A DNA stretch of 41,049 bases, taken from positions 1 to 41,049 of the forward strand of contig CAZYER010000010.1 in NCBI GenBank assembly GCA_964646525.1. Direction: 5' to 3'. A program made the position numbers and the translations under genes. Below the pieces are notes generated by a model, which was given only the letters and a program-made list of their open reading frames with translations, ran no database searches and was not told the DNA's origin. The stretch is from GCA-002282575 sp964646525. GTDB lineage: Bacteria; Pseudomonadota; Gammaproteobacteria; Thiomicrospirales; Thiomicrospiraceae. Positions 23,450 to 32,646 of this stretch are shown piece by piece (position 1 is the first letter of the stretch; each line of letters starts with the position of its first letter).

Positions 23450-25207
23450 ATGAATGCCCAACACCTTATCCTCAGCTTTCCAGACCTAACAGCACACACC
23501 ATTCACGCACAATTTGACATAACCTTAGACCATGAGCAAGAGCTCACCCTACAATTTGCACGCTGGATTCCGGGTAGCTATTTACTACGTGATTTTGCTA
23601 AACATATCACAATTCAATCAGTTGAGCACGAACAGGGTGAAAGCATTTCACTAGAAAGAGTGGATTTATCACGCTGGCAACTGAAGGCGCCTGCTGGCAA
23701 AACCAGTATTCATTACAGTATCTATGGCTTTGATGCCTCGGTTCGTGCTAACTACGTATGCGATGCTTACGCTTTCGTTAACCCAACGGCCAGTGCGCTG
23801 TTTGTTGAAGCATGGCGAGACCAAGCCTACTCATTAACCTTACTAGCCCCTGAAAACAAACCCAATTGGCAAGTACATACCACCATGACTTCTGAACTGG
23901 TGGATACACAGGGTTTTGGTCATTACATCGCCGAAAACTATGATGACTTGATTGAGCATCCCTTGTTAGTTGCTGATGCTGTGGTGGTTGACTTTGATGC
24001 TTGTGGCATTGCGCATCGAATGGTGTTAGTCGATGAAGCACCACTCACGGGCATCGATACGGAACGCTTGGCAACCGACTTATCGGCTATTTGCGCCACC
24101 GAGCAACTATTTTGGCAAAACCAGCAGCATCCCTTGCCCTTCAATCAGTATTTATTTCAAGTGATGGTCAGTCAGGATGGTTATGGCGGACTTGAGCACA
24201 CCAACAGCACCGCCTTGATGACATCACGTGCCAGCTTGCCACGCCTTGATCAAAAAACCAGCAAGGCTTATGAAGATTTTCTCGGATTGTGCGCACACGA
24301 GTATTTTCATGTCTGGCTGGTAAAACGTATCAAACCCGAAGGATTCATTAGACCACAACTTGATGATGCGGTGATTACCCCGCTACTCTGGATATTTGAG
24401 GGCTTTACCAGCCTTTACGATGATTGGATGCTACTACGCAGCGAATGCATTAAACCAGCGGAATTACTCGCACGATGGAGCGACAGCTTAACGCGCACGC
24501 TAACCACCACCGGTGCTCATCAGCAATCTTTGGCCGATGCCAGTCGTGAGGCGTGGATTAAATTTTATCAACCCAATGAAAACAGTGCTAATAGCCAAGT
24601 GAGTTATTACACACGAGGCATGGCTACCAGTTTATTGCTACTCGCTGAACTGCATCAGCATGGCGTGCATTTAGACAGTCTTCTTCACCTCTGGTGGCAA
24701 AAATGGCAACACAATCCTAAACAAGCACTTAACGCCAGCAAGCTAGAATACGACTTAACTTCGCTTTGTCCTCATGTTAATTGGACACGTTGGCTGACCG
24801 AAACTGTTGAGCAACCCAATCCGCAATTGGCCGCACAACTGGCTTTGTCTTTGCCTCAAATAGGACTGGTGTTAAGTGCTAAATTACAGCCATCCCTAGG
24901 CGTCAAACTCGCCGAAGAACAAGGCGCACTCATCATTAAACAAGTCACTCTAGATTCACCCGCCCACACAGCTGGCTGGCAAGTGGGTGATGAGTTGATT
25001 GCCTTAGCCAATTGGCGTGTACGTAACGCAAATCATGTCGAACAACAACTCGCTAGCTGGCAAGCCAACCTCAATACTCCACCACTTAGTGCAACATTGA
25101 GTCGCAAAGGCTATTTAATCACAAGTCGCATTCAACCTACCCTAACAGCGATGGCTTATGATCTCGCTGCCATTAATGAATCCTCACTCACTTGGCTTAC
25201 GCCTTAG
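23450..25207 (+). CDS. M61-family glycyl aminopeptidase-like protease with PDZ domain
   Basis: This 585-aa protein has an N-terminal beta domain (ARWIPGSYLLRDFAKHI), a gluzincin catalytic domain with HEYFH (283-287) and the third ligand in IFEGFTSLYDDWML, and a C-terminal PDZ domain (about 470-570, ITLDSPAHTAGWQVGDELIAL-like). The PDZ would bind substrate termini or limit access. There is no signal peptide, so it is probably cytoplasmic. It is followed 12 nt later by roxA, so the two are probably co-transcribed. Confidence 0.9.
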   Translation: MNAQHLILSFPDLTAHTIHAQFDITLDHEQELTLQFARWIPGSYLLRDFAKHITIQSVEHEQGESISLERVDLSRWQLKAPAGKTSIHYSIYGFDASVRANYVCDAYAFVNPTASALFVEAWRDQAYSLTLLAPENKPNWQVHTTMTSELVDTQGFGHYIAENYDDLIEHPLLVADAVVVDFDACGIAHRMVLVDEAPLTGIDTERLATDLSAICATEQLFWQNQQHPLPFNQYLFQVMVSQDGYGGLEHTNSTALMTSRASLPRLDQKTSKAYEDFLGLCAHEYFHVWLVKRIKPEGFIRPQLDDAVITPLLWIFEGFTSLYDDWMLLRSECIKPAELLARWSDSLTRTLTTTGAHQQSLADASREAWIKFYQPNENSANSQVSYYTRGMATSLLLLAELHQHGVHLDSLLHLWWQKWQHNPKQALNASKLEYDLTSLCPHVNWTRWLTETVEQPNPQLAAQLALSLPQIGLVLSAKLQPSLGVKLAEEQGALIIKQVTLDSPAHTAGWQVGDELIALANWRVRNANHVEQQLASWQANLNTPPLSATLSRKGYLITSRIQPTLTAMAYDLAAINESSLTWLTP

Positions 25208-25219
25208 GAAATAAACCAC

Positions 25220-26398
25220 ATGAAATTACAGAATTTTGATTGGCACGACTTTCTGACCAACTATTGGCAAAAGAAACCCTTAGTCATTAAAAATGCTTTA
25301 CCTGCCAATGCCCTAACCTTCTTGACGCCAGAAGATTTAGCTGGACTCGCCATGGAAGAAGACGTTGAAAGCCGCATTGTGATTGAAAAAGACGGACAAA
25401 CCCCTTGGGAGCTCAAGCGCGGGCCATTTAGTGAAGCCGACTTCATCAGTACGCCCGCCACCCATTGGACACTATTGGTTCAGGGCGTCAATCACTGGCT
25501 ACCCGAAGCCGCCGAACTCTTATCAGCGTTTGATGCCATTCCCCGCTGGCGACTGGATGATGTGATGGTCTCTTATGCCCCAGAAGAAGGTGGCGTCGGT
25601 CCTCATTTTGATCACTATGACGTTTTCCTCATCCAGGGAAAAGGCACGCGCGAATGGCGACTGACCACTCAGCACTGCACTTTAGATAACTATTTACCCA
25701 GTATGCCACTACGCTTAATGGATAAATTTCCAGTTGAAGAAACCCATGTTTTAACAGCAGGCGATATACTCTATTTACCGGCTAAAGTCGGTCACTGGGG
25801 TATTAGCCGCTCAGACGACTGTATGACTTGGTCAGTCGGTTATCGCTCGTTAGCAGCACGCGAAATGTTAGAACACTTTGCCGACTTTGCTGCCCGTGAA
25901 TCCATCCCCGCACAATGGTTCAAAGATCCTAGCTGGCAAAATATCCAACATCCATCTGATATTAGTCGTGAAGCCACCCAACAAGCGCGTGAAGCGCTGG
26001 CCGCGCTATTGGCAGACGACGTCACTTTCCATCGTTGGTTTGGTCAATTTGTCACTGAACCGCAAGGCCATCAAGGTTCATTGCTCAGCTTACCACCTGA
26101 ACGTAACCTACCCATTGACCGCTTCACCCGTCGCATTAAACAAGGTGAAGGTTTATCCGCTGATCTCATGAGCCGTTGGGCGCAAGACACCACACAATCA
26201 CCTCGTCTACTGCATATTAATGGCGAAACAACATGTGTCGATGATGCGGTCGATCAAGCACTGCTTGACCAACTCTGTTCCGTTTATGATCATGCTAACG
26301 ATAGCATCAGTCATTGGATAGCCAACCCAGCGAATGTCGACTTACTGCACGGACTCTGGCAAGCCGGCGTGTTGCATTGGGCAGAAGAAAATGAATAA
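25220..26398 (+). CDS. roxA: Ribosomal protein uL16 arginine 3-hydroxylase (RoxA/YcfD-like)
   Basis: This 392-aa cupin of the JmjC-type 2-oxoglutarate/Fe(II) oxygenases hydroxylates an arginine of ribosomal protein uL16 in E. coli. The iron ligands are H129 and D131 (GPHFDHYDVF) and H192 (VGHWGIS). The N-terminal WQKKPLVIKNALP and DDVMVSYAPEEGGVGPH are family hallmarks. The C-terminal half supplies the dimerisation and winged-helix region. AGGAAA lies 8 nt before the ATG. It ends at the hairpin at 26400. Confidence 0.9.
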   Translation: MKLQNFDWHDFLTNYWQKKPLVIKNALPANALTFLTPEDLAGLAMEEDVESRIVIEKDGQTPWELKRGPFSEADFISTPATHWTLLVQGVNHWLPEAAELLSAFDAIPRWRLDDVMVSYAPEEGGVGPHFDHYDVFLIQGKGTREWRLTTQHCTLDNYLPSMPLRLMDKFPVEETHVLTAGDILYLPAKVGHWGISRSDDCMTWSVGYRSLAAREMLEHFADFAARESIPAQWFKDPSWQNIQHPSDISREATQQAREALAALLADDVTFHRWFGQFVTEPQGHQGSLLSLPPERNLPIDRFTRRIKQGEGLSADLMSRWAQDTTQSPRLLHINGETTCVDDAVDQALLDQLCSVYDHANDSISHWIANPANVDLLHGLWQAGVLHWAEENE

Positions 26399-26399
26399 A

Positions 26400-26457
26400 A
26401 GGAAATCTCTAAAAAACCTCGCTACGCTCTTTTTTAGATTTCCTGGTTTATTTTTTT
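26400..26457 (+). terminator. Terminator after roxA
   Basis: AGGAAATCT..AAAAAA and TTTTTTAGATTTCCT (26400-26444) pair as a 15-bp stem with a two-base bulge and a 13-nt loop. GGTTTA and seven T follow (26451-26457). The long stem makes it a likely rho-independent terminator. Confidence 0.75.
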
Positions 26458-26458
26458 G

Positions 26459-26518
26459 CTGAAGGAAGGGAATTTAATCAATAGGTTAGATGCTGTTTCT
26501 TGTCCCCCCTTCCTTCAG
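26459..26518. repeat. 12-bp perfect inverted repeat in the acs leader region
   Basis: CTGAAGGAAGGG (26459-26470) and CCCTTCCTTCAG (26507-26518) are perfect inverted copies separated by 36 nt. No T run follows on either strand, so it is not a simple terminator. It lies 115 nt upstream of acs and directly after the roxA terminator. It could be a regulatory stem in the acs leader or the ends of a small inserted element; no target duplication was noted. Confidence 0.55.
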
Positions 26519-26633
26519 TCTTCCTACCCATTCGTCTTTTGGAGAGGTCTACGAATTAAGCTTTTCTGGTTTTTCAGCAATCAGCCTTGTAAAATAGTCA
26601 GCACAAACCCTAATTCAAAGGAAACCCACCGTA

Positions 26634-28595
26634 ATGAGCAATAGCAATATTGAATCAATTCTGCATGAAAACCGCCTATTTACCCCCCCTGCGCGCGCTC
26701 AAGCAGAAGCCAATGTTAACGCCGAACAATTAGCCGCTTTACATGCCGAAGCGAATGCAGATCATGTTGGTTTCTGGTCGCGTTTAGCCAAAGAAAAACT
26801 TCAATGGGCTAAACCTTTCACCGTCGGCTTAGATGACAGCAAAGCGCCTCATTATCGTTGGTTTACCGATGGTGAACTCAATGTCTCCGTCAACTGTCTG
26901 GATCGTCATTTAGACGATCGCGGTGATAAAACCGCCATTATTTTTGAAGGCGAACCTGGTGATGTGCAAAAGTACACTTACCATGAACTGCATGGTGCTG
27001 TTTGTCGCTTTGCTAATGCACTGAAAGTTCAAGGAGTTAAAACAGGTGATCGCGTCATTATTTACATGCCTATGATCCCTGAAGCCGTCATTGCCATGCA
27101 AGCATGTGCGCGTATTGGTGCGATTCACTCAATTGTATTCGGTGGTTTCTCGGCAGAAGCCTTAAAAGACCGTGTCGAAGATGCACAAGCAAAAATCATT
27201 GTCACCGCCGACGGTGGATTCCGTGGTGGTCGCACCGTTGAACTTAAAAAAGCGGTTGATACAGCACTAGAAAAAGGCTGTGATTCAGTGCGTAAAGTCT
27301 TAGTATGCAAGCGTACAGGTCAAGACATTACCATGAAAGAAGGTCGCGATTTGTGGTGGCACGAAGCCGAAGCGGGTATGCCAAACTACTGTGAACCAGT
27401 CATGGTGAATGCCGAACACCCACTATTCCTACTTTATACATCAGGTTCGACAGGTAAACCTAAAGGTATCGTTCACTCATCGGGTGGTTACCTGTTAGGT
27501 GCTCACATGACCAATGAGTGGATTTTTGACCTCAAAGAAGGTGATGTTTTCTGGTGTACAGCCGATGTGGGTTGGATTACGGGTCACTCTTACGTGGCTT
27601 ACGGCCCGCTTTCGAATGGTGCGACCATTTTAATGTTCGAAGGCGCTCCGACCATCCCACATACAGGTCGTTTCTGGGAAATCTGTCAGAATCACGGCGT
27701 TACTGTGTTCTACACCGCTCCTACTGCCATTCGCGCACTCATGAAATTCGGTGATGATGTGCCTAAACAGTACGATTTATCGAAATTGCGTTTGCTCGGT
27801 TCGGTCGGTGAACCCATCAACCCAGAAGCTTGGATGTGGTATCACACCGTCATTGGTCAAGAACGTTGCCCGATTATGGATACCTGGTGGCAAACCGAAA
27901 CGGGCGCACACATGATTGCTCCATTCGCTGGCGCAACTGCCTTAAAACCTGGCTCTTGTACCCAAGCCTTGCCTGGTATTTTTGCTGAAATTGTTGATGA
28001 AGAAGGTCATGTCATCACCGCCGACAACCAAGGGGGGTACTTAGTCATCAGCAAACCTTGGCCATCGATGTTACGCACCATTTGGGGTGACGATGCCCGT
28101 TACGTTGAAACCTATTACGAGAAATTCCATAACAAATATTATGTCGTTGGTGATAGTGCCTTCCGTGATGCCGATGGTTACTATTGGATTTTAGGTCGTA
28201 TCGATGATGTATTAAACGTATCGGGTCACCGCTTGGGTACAATGGAAGTCGAATCTGCGCTGGTGGCACACCCCGATGTGGCCGAAGCGGCAGTTGTTGG
28301 TCGTCCGCATGATGTTAAAGGTGAAGCCATTGTCGCTTTCGTGGTACTCAATGGCGCACGCCCAATAGGCGAAGCGCGAGAAACCATGATTAAAACACTC
28401 AAAGCTTGGGTGGGTGAGCAAATCGGTCCCATCGCAAAACCTGACGAAATTCGTTTTGGTGACAATCTGCCCAAAACACGTTCGGGCAAAATCATGCGTC
28501 GCTTACTGCGCACTCTAGCTAAAGGTGAAACCATTACCCAAGACACTTCAACGTTAGAAGATGCAACAATTTTGCAACAATTGGCTGAAAAATAA
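26634..28595 (+). CDS. acs: Acetyl-CoA synthetase (AMP-forming)
   Basis: This 653-aa enzyme activates acetate to acetyl-CoA through acetyl-AMP. Visible are the N-terminal FWSRLAKEKLQWAKPF, the AMP-binding P-loop YTSGSTGKPKG, DTWWQTETG, the hinge and C-terminal domain RIDDVLNVSGHRLGTMEVES, and the PKTRSGKIMRR motif whose lysine (K619) is the site of inhibitory acetylation in Acs. The length is standard. AAAGGAAA lies before the ATG. A CobB-like sirtuin elsewhere in this window is the kind of enzyme that reverses this acetylation. The acetate transporter block follows. Confidence 0.95.
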   Translation: MSNSNIESILHENRLFTPPARAQAEANVNAEQLAALHAEANADHVGFWSRLAKEKLQWAKPFTVGLDDSKAPHYRWFTDGELNVSVNCLDRHLDDRGDKTAIIFEGEPGDVQKYTYHELHGAVCRFANALKVQGVKTGDRVIIYMPMIPEAVIAMQACARIGAIHSIVFGGFSAEALKDRVEDAQAKIIVTADGGFRGGRTVELKKAVDTALEKGCDSVRKVLVCKRTGQDITMKEGRDLWWHEAEAGMPNYCEPVMVNAEHPLFLLYTSGSTGKPKGIVHSSGGYLLGAHMTNEWIFDLKEGDVFWCTADVGWITGHSYVAYGPLSNGATILMFEGAPTIPHTGRFWEICQNHGVTVFYTAPTAIRALMKFGDDVPKQYDLSKLRLLGSVGEPINPEAWMWYHTVIGQERCPIMDTWWQTETGAHMIAPFAGATALKPGSCTQALPGIFAEIVDEEGHVITADNQGGYLVISKPWPSMLRTIWGDDARYVETYYEKFHNKYYVVGDSAFRDADGYYWILGRIDDVLNVSGHRLGTMEVESALVAHPDVAEAAVVGRPHDVKGEAIVAFVVLNGARPIGEARETMIKTLKAWVGEQIGPIAKPDEIRFGDNLPKTRSGKIMRRLLRTLAKGETITQDTSTLEDATILQQLAEK

Positions 28596-28617
28596 GATAT
28601 AATTTTGCATGTACGTA

Positions 28618-28645
28618 GAAAGCCAAGGTGAAATTCTTGGCTTTC
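28618..28645 (+). terminator. Hairpin after acs
   Basis: GAAAGCCAAG (28618-28627) and CTTGGCTTTC (28636-28645) form a perfect 10-bp stem with an 8-nt loop, 23 nt after the acs stop. The T run is poor, so it may act as a 3' stabiliser as much as a terminator. Confidence 0.6.
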
Positions 28646-28757
28646 CACTTATTGGTTATCTGGTCTATGATTAACACAATACCAATTAACACAAAAGCAA
28701 CTAAAATGTTATTTATATCAGCCCAAAAAAAATTAGGGATTGATAGTGCAATTTATG

Positions 28758-28786
28758 TTGCATCGTTATTCTGTTATTAGCATAAT
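28758..28786 (+). promoter_or_regulatory. Candidate promoter upstream of the actP unit
   Basis: TTGCAT (28758-28763) and CATAAT (28781-28786) are separated by 17 nt. Start would be near 28793, only about 17 nt before a strong terminator hairpin at 28810, which implies attenuation if the promoter is real. The -35 is weak. Confidence 0.4.
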
Positions 28787-28809
28787 GACAAGCGTAAATA
28801 AACAAGCGT

Positions 28810-28837
28810 CGCCTTGATTAAAAAGGCGATTTTTTTT
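28810..28837 (+). terminator. Intrinsic terminator in the actP leader (possible attenuator)
   Basis: CGCCTT-GATTAAA-AAGGCG (28810-28828) followed by ATTTTTTTT is a textbook rho-independent terminator. It stands after the hairpin at 28618 and ends just before the ribosome-binding site of a short ORF that leads into the actP unit. It may finish read-through from acs or attenuate actP. Confidence 0.8.
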
Positions 28838-28856
28838 AACCAAAAGGAGAACCCAC

Positions 28857-28910
28857 ATGGTTAACTCTAAATCTAAACGATTTCGGAGGGCATTATGGAT
28901 AATAAAGTAA
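28857..28910 (+). CDS. Putative 17-aa leader peptide upstream of the actP unit
   Basis: AAAAGGAG (28842-28849) lies 7 nt before an ATG encoding MVNSKSKRFRRALWIIK and a TAA. The frame overlaps the start of the next gene (ATG 28895), whose own GGAGG lies inside this ORF. Basic residues and a tryptophan near the end are notable. Translation of this ORF would control access to the next start, so a coupling or leader role is plausible. Confidence 0.45.
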   Translation: MVNSKSKRFRRALWIIK

Positions 28911-29125
28911 AATTTGCACTTCTATTACTCATCATCTATAGCGTTTTATATTTCGGTGTCGCCCTAATGACTTCGGCAACCTTCAAAGAAGTTGCTGCAA
29001 TGGATATTGCTGGCTTACCTTTAGCTATCTGGGGTGGTTTATTAATCATTATCAGCGGTGTTGTCATCACCCGCCTGTATTTGATTAAAATGTCTGAATC
29101 TACCAATAACGAAGGAGCAATTTAA
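28895..29125 (+). CDS. Small two-helix membrane protein, symporter partner (DUF485/DUF4212-like)
   Basis: This 76-aa protein has two predicted membrane helices (about 7-28 and 40-66) and a short charged tail. Small proteins of this shape (YjcH in E. coli) are encoded directly before ActP-type symporters. GGAGG lies 6 nt upstream of the ATG. The stop TAA is immediately followed by the symporter ATG, so the pair is co-translated. Its exact role is unknown; I cannot decide between the two DUF families by eye. Confidence 0.75.
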   Translation: MDNKVKFALLLLIIYSVLYFGVALMTSATFKEVAAMDIAGLPLAIWGGLLIIISGVVITRLYLIKMSESTNNEGAI

Positions 29126-30736
29126 ATGGACAATATTGTTGCCTTATCCGTTGTTGTTTTAGGGATTGTTTTGTCATTATGGATTAGTTATTACCACCGT
29201 CGGTCAACCAGTTCGACAGCCAATTTTTACGTTGCTGGCGGCGGTATTTCTCCACGCGTAAACGGAATGGCAATGCTTGGTGACTATGCTAGTGCTGCAA
29301 GCTTCCTAGGGGTTGCTGGTGCGGTTGCTTTGGTCGGAGTTGACGGTTGGTGGTTAGCCTTAGGCTTCTTTGCCGCTTGGATTGTGGTGTTATTAACCAT
29401 TGCAGGTCCATTGAAAAACGTCGGTAAATTTACCGTTGCTGATGTGTTAAACGCACGTTATGAAGGTAGTGAGAAAGGTATTCGCATGATTGCCATGATC
29501 TCTACCCTTGTGTTGTGTGTATTATACCTAGTACCACAAATTGTGGGAGCTGGTCATCTGTTCGGTTTATTGCTAGGCTGGGATTATTTGCCAACAGTAT
29601 TGGTTACTGGTTCACTAATGGCGTTTTTCGTTATTATGGGAGGCATGAAAGGGACTTCCTATAATCAAGCCTTCCAAGGGGCTATTCTGTTTGGTGCGTT
29701 ACTGTTCTTGTTAATCTACGGTATCATTTTCTTCTTCAGTGGCAATCCAGCTGGAATTATTGCGACTGGTTCTGAAATGGTTCCACCACACTTGGTTAAC
29801 AAAGAAATGGCTGCTACACTTGCTGGCATGGGTTCACTTGATTCTGCACAAGCCATTTCAGCTGTTCGTGAAATGATGCCTGAAGCCGCTTCTGCTCTGA
29901 CTCCAGGCGTTCAATTGCGTAGTTTAGCTGACAATACCAGTTTGGTTTTAGCGCTCTTCTTAGGTGTATTGGGTTTACCTCACATTTTGATTCGCTTTTA
30001 TACCGTGCCTAATGCGCGTGATGCACGCAAATCGGCCGAATTAACCATTTGGGGTCTAGCCATTTTCTATGCGAGCGTATTCTTTGTAGGTATCATAGCC
30101 ATGTACGCATTGTACCCACAATTGGTACAACTCCTTGCTGAAGGCAAACGTGGTGTCGCAACTAACATGAGTATGCCATTGTTAGGCGAAATAATGGGCG
30201 GTCAATTGTTATTGGGCGTTATTGCCGCTGGTGCAATGGCAGCGATGCTCAGTACTGCAGCGGGTTTGTTAATTTCAGCAACCACCAGCTTATCACACGA
30301 CTTATATAAAGGGGTATTGCGTCCAAACTCAACCGATGAGGAACAAGTTAGCTTTGCTAAATGGGGCGCAGCTGGCTTAACTGTTGCAGCTATTCTGTTA
30401 TCGATTTGGTTAAAGGACCAAAACGTTGCTGTATTGGTTGCGATGGTATTTGGTATCGCTGCTAGTACTTTTGCGCCTGCACTTGTATTTGCTGTATGGT
30501 GGAAACGTATGACTAGCCAAGCAGTGATTTGGGGTATGGCAGTTGGTTTAATCTCATCGTTGATTATGACCTTCGCTGCTTTCTTTAAAGTACCAGAGTT
30601 AATGGGTATTCCTGTATTGGTTAATCCTGCACTTTACTCAGCACCTTTGGCTGTTATTGTCACCATTGCGGTGAGTTACATGACCAGCGATCGCGGTAAA
30701 ACTGATGAGTTTATGGCACAAGCACATGGCAATTAA
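29126..30736 (+). CDS. actP: ActP-type sodium:acetate symporter
   Basis: This 536-aa sodium/solute symporter (SSS family) has about 13 membrane helices. FYVAGGGISPRVNGMAMLGDYASAASFLGVAGAVALVGVDG is the ActP-type helix 1-2 region, followed by TVADVLNARYE and the central GVLGLPHILIRFYTVPNARDARKS, a hallmark of the acetate/glycolate group. It has no extended N-terminal signal, unlike E. coli ActP. Its position after acs and the small partner supports acetate uptake; other short carboxylates remain possible. A strong terminator follows. Confidence 0.88.
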   Translation: MDNIVALSVVVLGIVLSLWISYYHRRSTSSTANFYVAGGGISPRVNGMAMLGDYASAASFLGVAGAVALVGVDGWWLALGFFAAWIVVLLTIAGPLKNVGKFTVADVLNARYEGSEKGIRMIAMISTLVLCVLYLVPQIVGAGHLFGLLLGWDYLPTVLVTGSLMAFFVIMGGMKGTSYNQAFQGAILFGALLFLLIYGIIFFFSGNPAGIIATGSEMVPPHLVNKEMAATLAGMGSLDSAQAISAVREMMPEAASALTPGVQLRSLADNTSLVLALFLGVLGLPHILIRFYTVPNARDARKSAELTIWGLAIFYASVFFVGIIAMYALYPQLVQLLAEGKRGVATNMSMPLLGEIMGGQLLLGVIAAGAMAAMLSTAAGLLISATTSLSHDLYKGVLRPNSTDEEQVSFAKWGAAGLTVAAILLSIWLKDQNVAVLVAMVFGIAASTFAPALVFAVWWKRMTSQAVIWGMAVGLISSLIMTFAAFFKVPELMGIPVLVNPALYSAPLAVIVTIAVSYMTSDRGKTDEFMAQAHGN

Positions 30737-30763
30737 TTTGTCGTTGTTATAGCGTTTCAAAGC

Positions 30764-30792
30764 AAATGGGGAGTTCACGCTCCCCATTTTTT
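30764..30792 (+). terminator. Terminator after actP
   Basis: AAATGGGGAG (30764-30773) and CTCCCCATTT (30780-30789) form a 10-bp stem with a 6-nt loop and a run of six T (30787-30792). It lies 28 nt after the symporter stop and 19 nt before the next start, so partial read-through to the next gene is likely. Confidence 0.88.
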
Positions 30793-30810
30793 ATTAATCA
30801 TGGAGAAAAA

Positions 30811-32646
30811 ATGTCATTAATAGAGCAGAGCCGCTTTTTATCATCTATTTTACCCTTTGACCGTTTAGAACCAGAACTCCTTCAACAAGCAGCAGCAGCA
30901 CTAGATGTCGTGTATTTTCCATCGGATGCATTAATTCCTTTAGATACAATGGAAAATGCATTTTTATATATTGTGCTAAAAGGTCAGATCTCAGAATGTG
31001 GCAGTAACGCAACGAGCAACCAGTGTGCAATTTATGGACAAAATGCGCAATTTGGCGCATCAGTATTACTTGATCCACAAGCAAATCGCTTTACCTATCA
31101 CGCCATAGAAGAGTCCATCCTATACCGCTTACCTGCTCGTATTTTTCAGCAATTAATTAATGGACAGAGTGAATTTGAAGCTTTTTACTTCAACGATATT
31201 ACGCAAAAACTAAGTCACTTTCATCGCCAAATGCAAATAGAGTCATCTAGTGAAGCTATGATGGATGCGGTAAAAATTGCACCACTTCATGCCTTAGTTG
31301 AAATCGATATGCAAACATCGATTAAGCAGTGCGTTGAATTGATGGAATCACATAAAACAGATGCCTGTTTAGTCAAACATACCCATGAATATGGTGTGGT
31401 AACCGCATCTGATTTACTCAGAGGTTTAGCAATCCAAGGGTTTGGTTTAACCGGTCCTGTGGCTAACTTGGTTAGCTTTCCAGCCATTAGTATTCAAAAG
31501 CAGGATTATTTATTTAATGCATTATTAAAAATGACCCGTTATGGCGTAGACCGCTTAATGGTGAAAGATGGTGATGCTTACATTGGCGTCTTACATCAAA
31601 AGGAACTCATGTCGCTGTTTGCCAATCAATCTGGTTTGGTCATGTTGACGCTAGAGCGCGCAACCAGTTTTGAAGAATTAAAAAAAGTAACAACTCAAAT
31701 CGATGCTTTGGTTGTCGCTTTATCCAATAAAGGGGTTAAAACCCATTATATTGCCAAATTGGTTAATGAATTGCATCGCAAACTCCAAGCCAAACTCTGG
31801 CAACTGCTCGATCACGAGCAACGCTTTGCACAGGTTACTTTTATTGTTATGGGAAGTGAAGGTCGTTCGGAACAAGTGGTTCGTACCGATCAAGACAATG
31901 CTGTTATTTATGATGAAAGCCTAGATTCTGATGCATTAGGATTGTTTTGTGAAAACTTTTCTCATCATTTAATTCAATTAGGCTTTCCACCCTGCGAAGG
32001 AAACATCATGGTTTCTAATCCAGCGTGGCGCCTGACTGTATCAGGTTTTGAGCAGCAAATTAAAGCTTGGTTTGAAGACCCAAATCTGGAACATTTTATG
32101 AACCTTGCCATTTTATTTGATGCGCAAGCGGTGATTGGCGATTCACAACGCTTGAACCAAATTAAACAAATACTATTGAAGCAAATTGCCAAACGCCCAA
32201 TGTTTTTGTCCCAATTTTCTCGTGCTGTATTGCAATTTGAAACCCCCATTGGTTTATTTGGTCGTCTTATTACCCAAAAAGATGCTGGGCATTCGATTGA
32301 TTTAAAAAAAGGTGGCATTTTTCCCATCATTCACGGTATACGTTGCTTAGCTCTAGAGTTAGGTATTGAGAAAACCAATACCCATTGGCGCATTCGTGAA
32401 TTAATCGATCATCACGTATTTGATGAAGCTTTTGGTGTTGAGTTAGGAGAAACCTTAAACTTCTTGAACACTCTACGTCTGCAAGCTATGTTAGAAAAAC
32501 AAGTACGTGGACAATCAGCGGATAATTCAATTGAAACAGACCATTTGAGTCATTTTCAACAAGACTTACTCAAAGACTCATTTAGTGTGGTGAATCAATT
32601 TAAAAAAATGATTCAACAACATTTTAAACTGGAAAGCATGCTGTAA
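30811..32646 (+). CDS. cNMP-binding / CBS / DUF294 nucleotidyltransferase-like signalling protein
   Basis: This 611-aa cytoplasmic protein has a cyclic-nucleotide-binding-like fold (about 10-130), a CBS pair (about 160-275), a GlnD-like nucleotidyltransferase domain with GSEGRSEQ (348-355) and TDQDNAV just after, and a C-terminal helical domain. The ATG at 30811 has GGAG 5 nt upstream; a frame open to 30766 would start inside the terminator and is rejected. Such proteins are often encoded next to ActP-type transporters and DnaQ-like exonucleases. They are thought to sense nucleotides and modify or signal to a partner; the target is unknown. Confidence 0.88.
   Translation: MSLIEQSRFLSSILPFDRLEPELLQQAAAALDVVYFPSDALIPLDTMENAFLYIVLKGQISECGSNATSNQCAIYGQNAQFGASVLLDPQANRFTYHAIEESILYRLPARIFQQLINGQSEFEAFYFNDITQKLSHFHRQMQIESSSEAMMDAVKIAPLHALVEIDMQTSIKQCVELMESHKTDACLVKHTHEYGVVTASDLLRGLAIQGFGLTGPVANLVSFPAISIQKQDYLFNALLKMTRYGVDRLMVKDGDAYIGVLHQKELMSLFANQSGLVMLTLERATSFEELKKVTTQIDALVVALSNKGVKTHYIAKLVNELHRKLQAKLWQLLDHEQRFAQVTFIVMGSEGRSEQVVRTDQDNAVIYDESLDSDALGLFCENFSHHLIQLGFPPCEGNIMVSNPAWRLTVSGFEQQIKAWFEDPNLEHFMNLAILFDAQAVIGDSQRLNQIKQILLKQIAKRPMFLSQFSRAVLQFETPIGLFGRLITQKDAGHSIDLKKGGIFPIIHGIRCLALELGIEKTNTHWRIRELIDHHVFDEAFGVELGETLNFLNTLRLQAMLEKQVRGQSADNSIETDHLSHFQQDLLKDSFSVVNQFKKMIQQHFKLESML

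Noticed and set aside
26456..26644. 62-codon plus-strand frame in the roxA-acs gap
   Set aside because: It runs across the inverted repeat into the acs start with no ribosome-binding site and no protein-like features.
28226..28648. 140-codon minus-strand frame within acs
   Set aside because: It is the antisense shadow of a strongly conserved enzyme and its composition is biased accordingly.
30766..30810. Extended N-terminus of the cNMP/CBS protein
   Set aside because: The extension would start inside the stem of the actP terminator, while the ATG at 30811 has a good ribosome-binding site.
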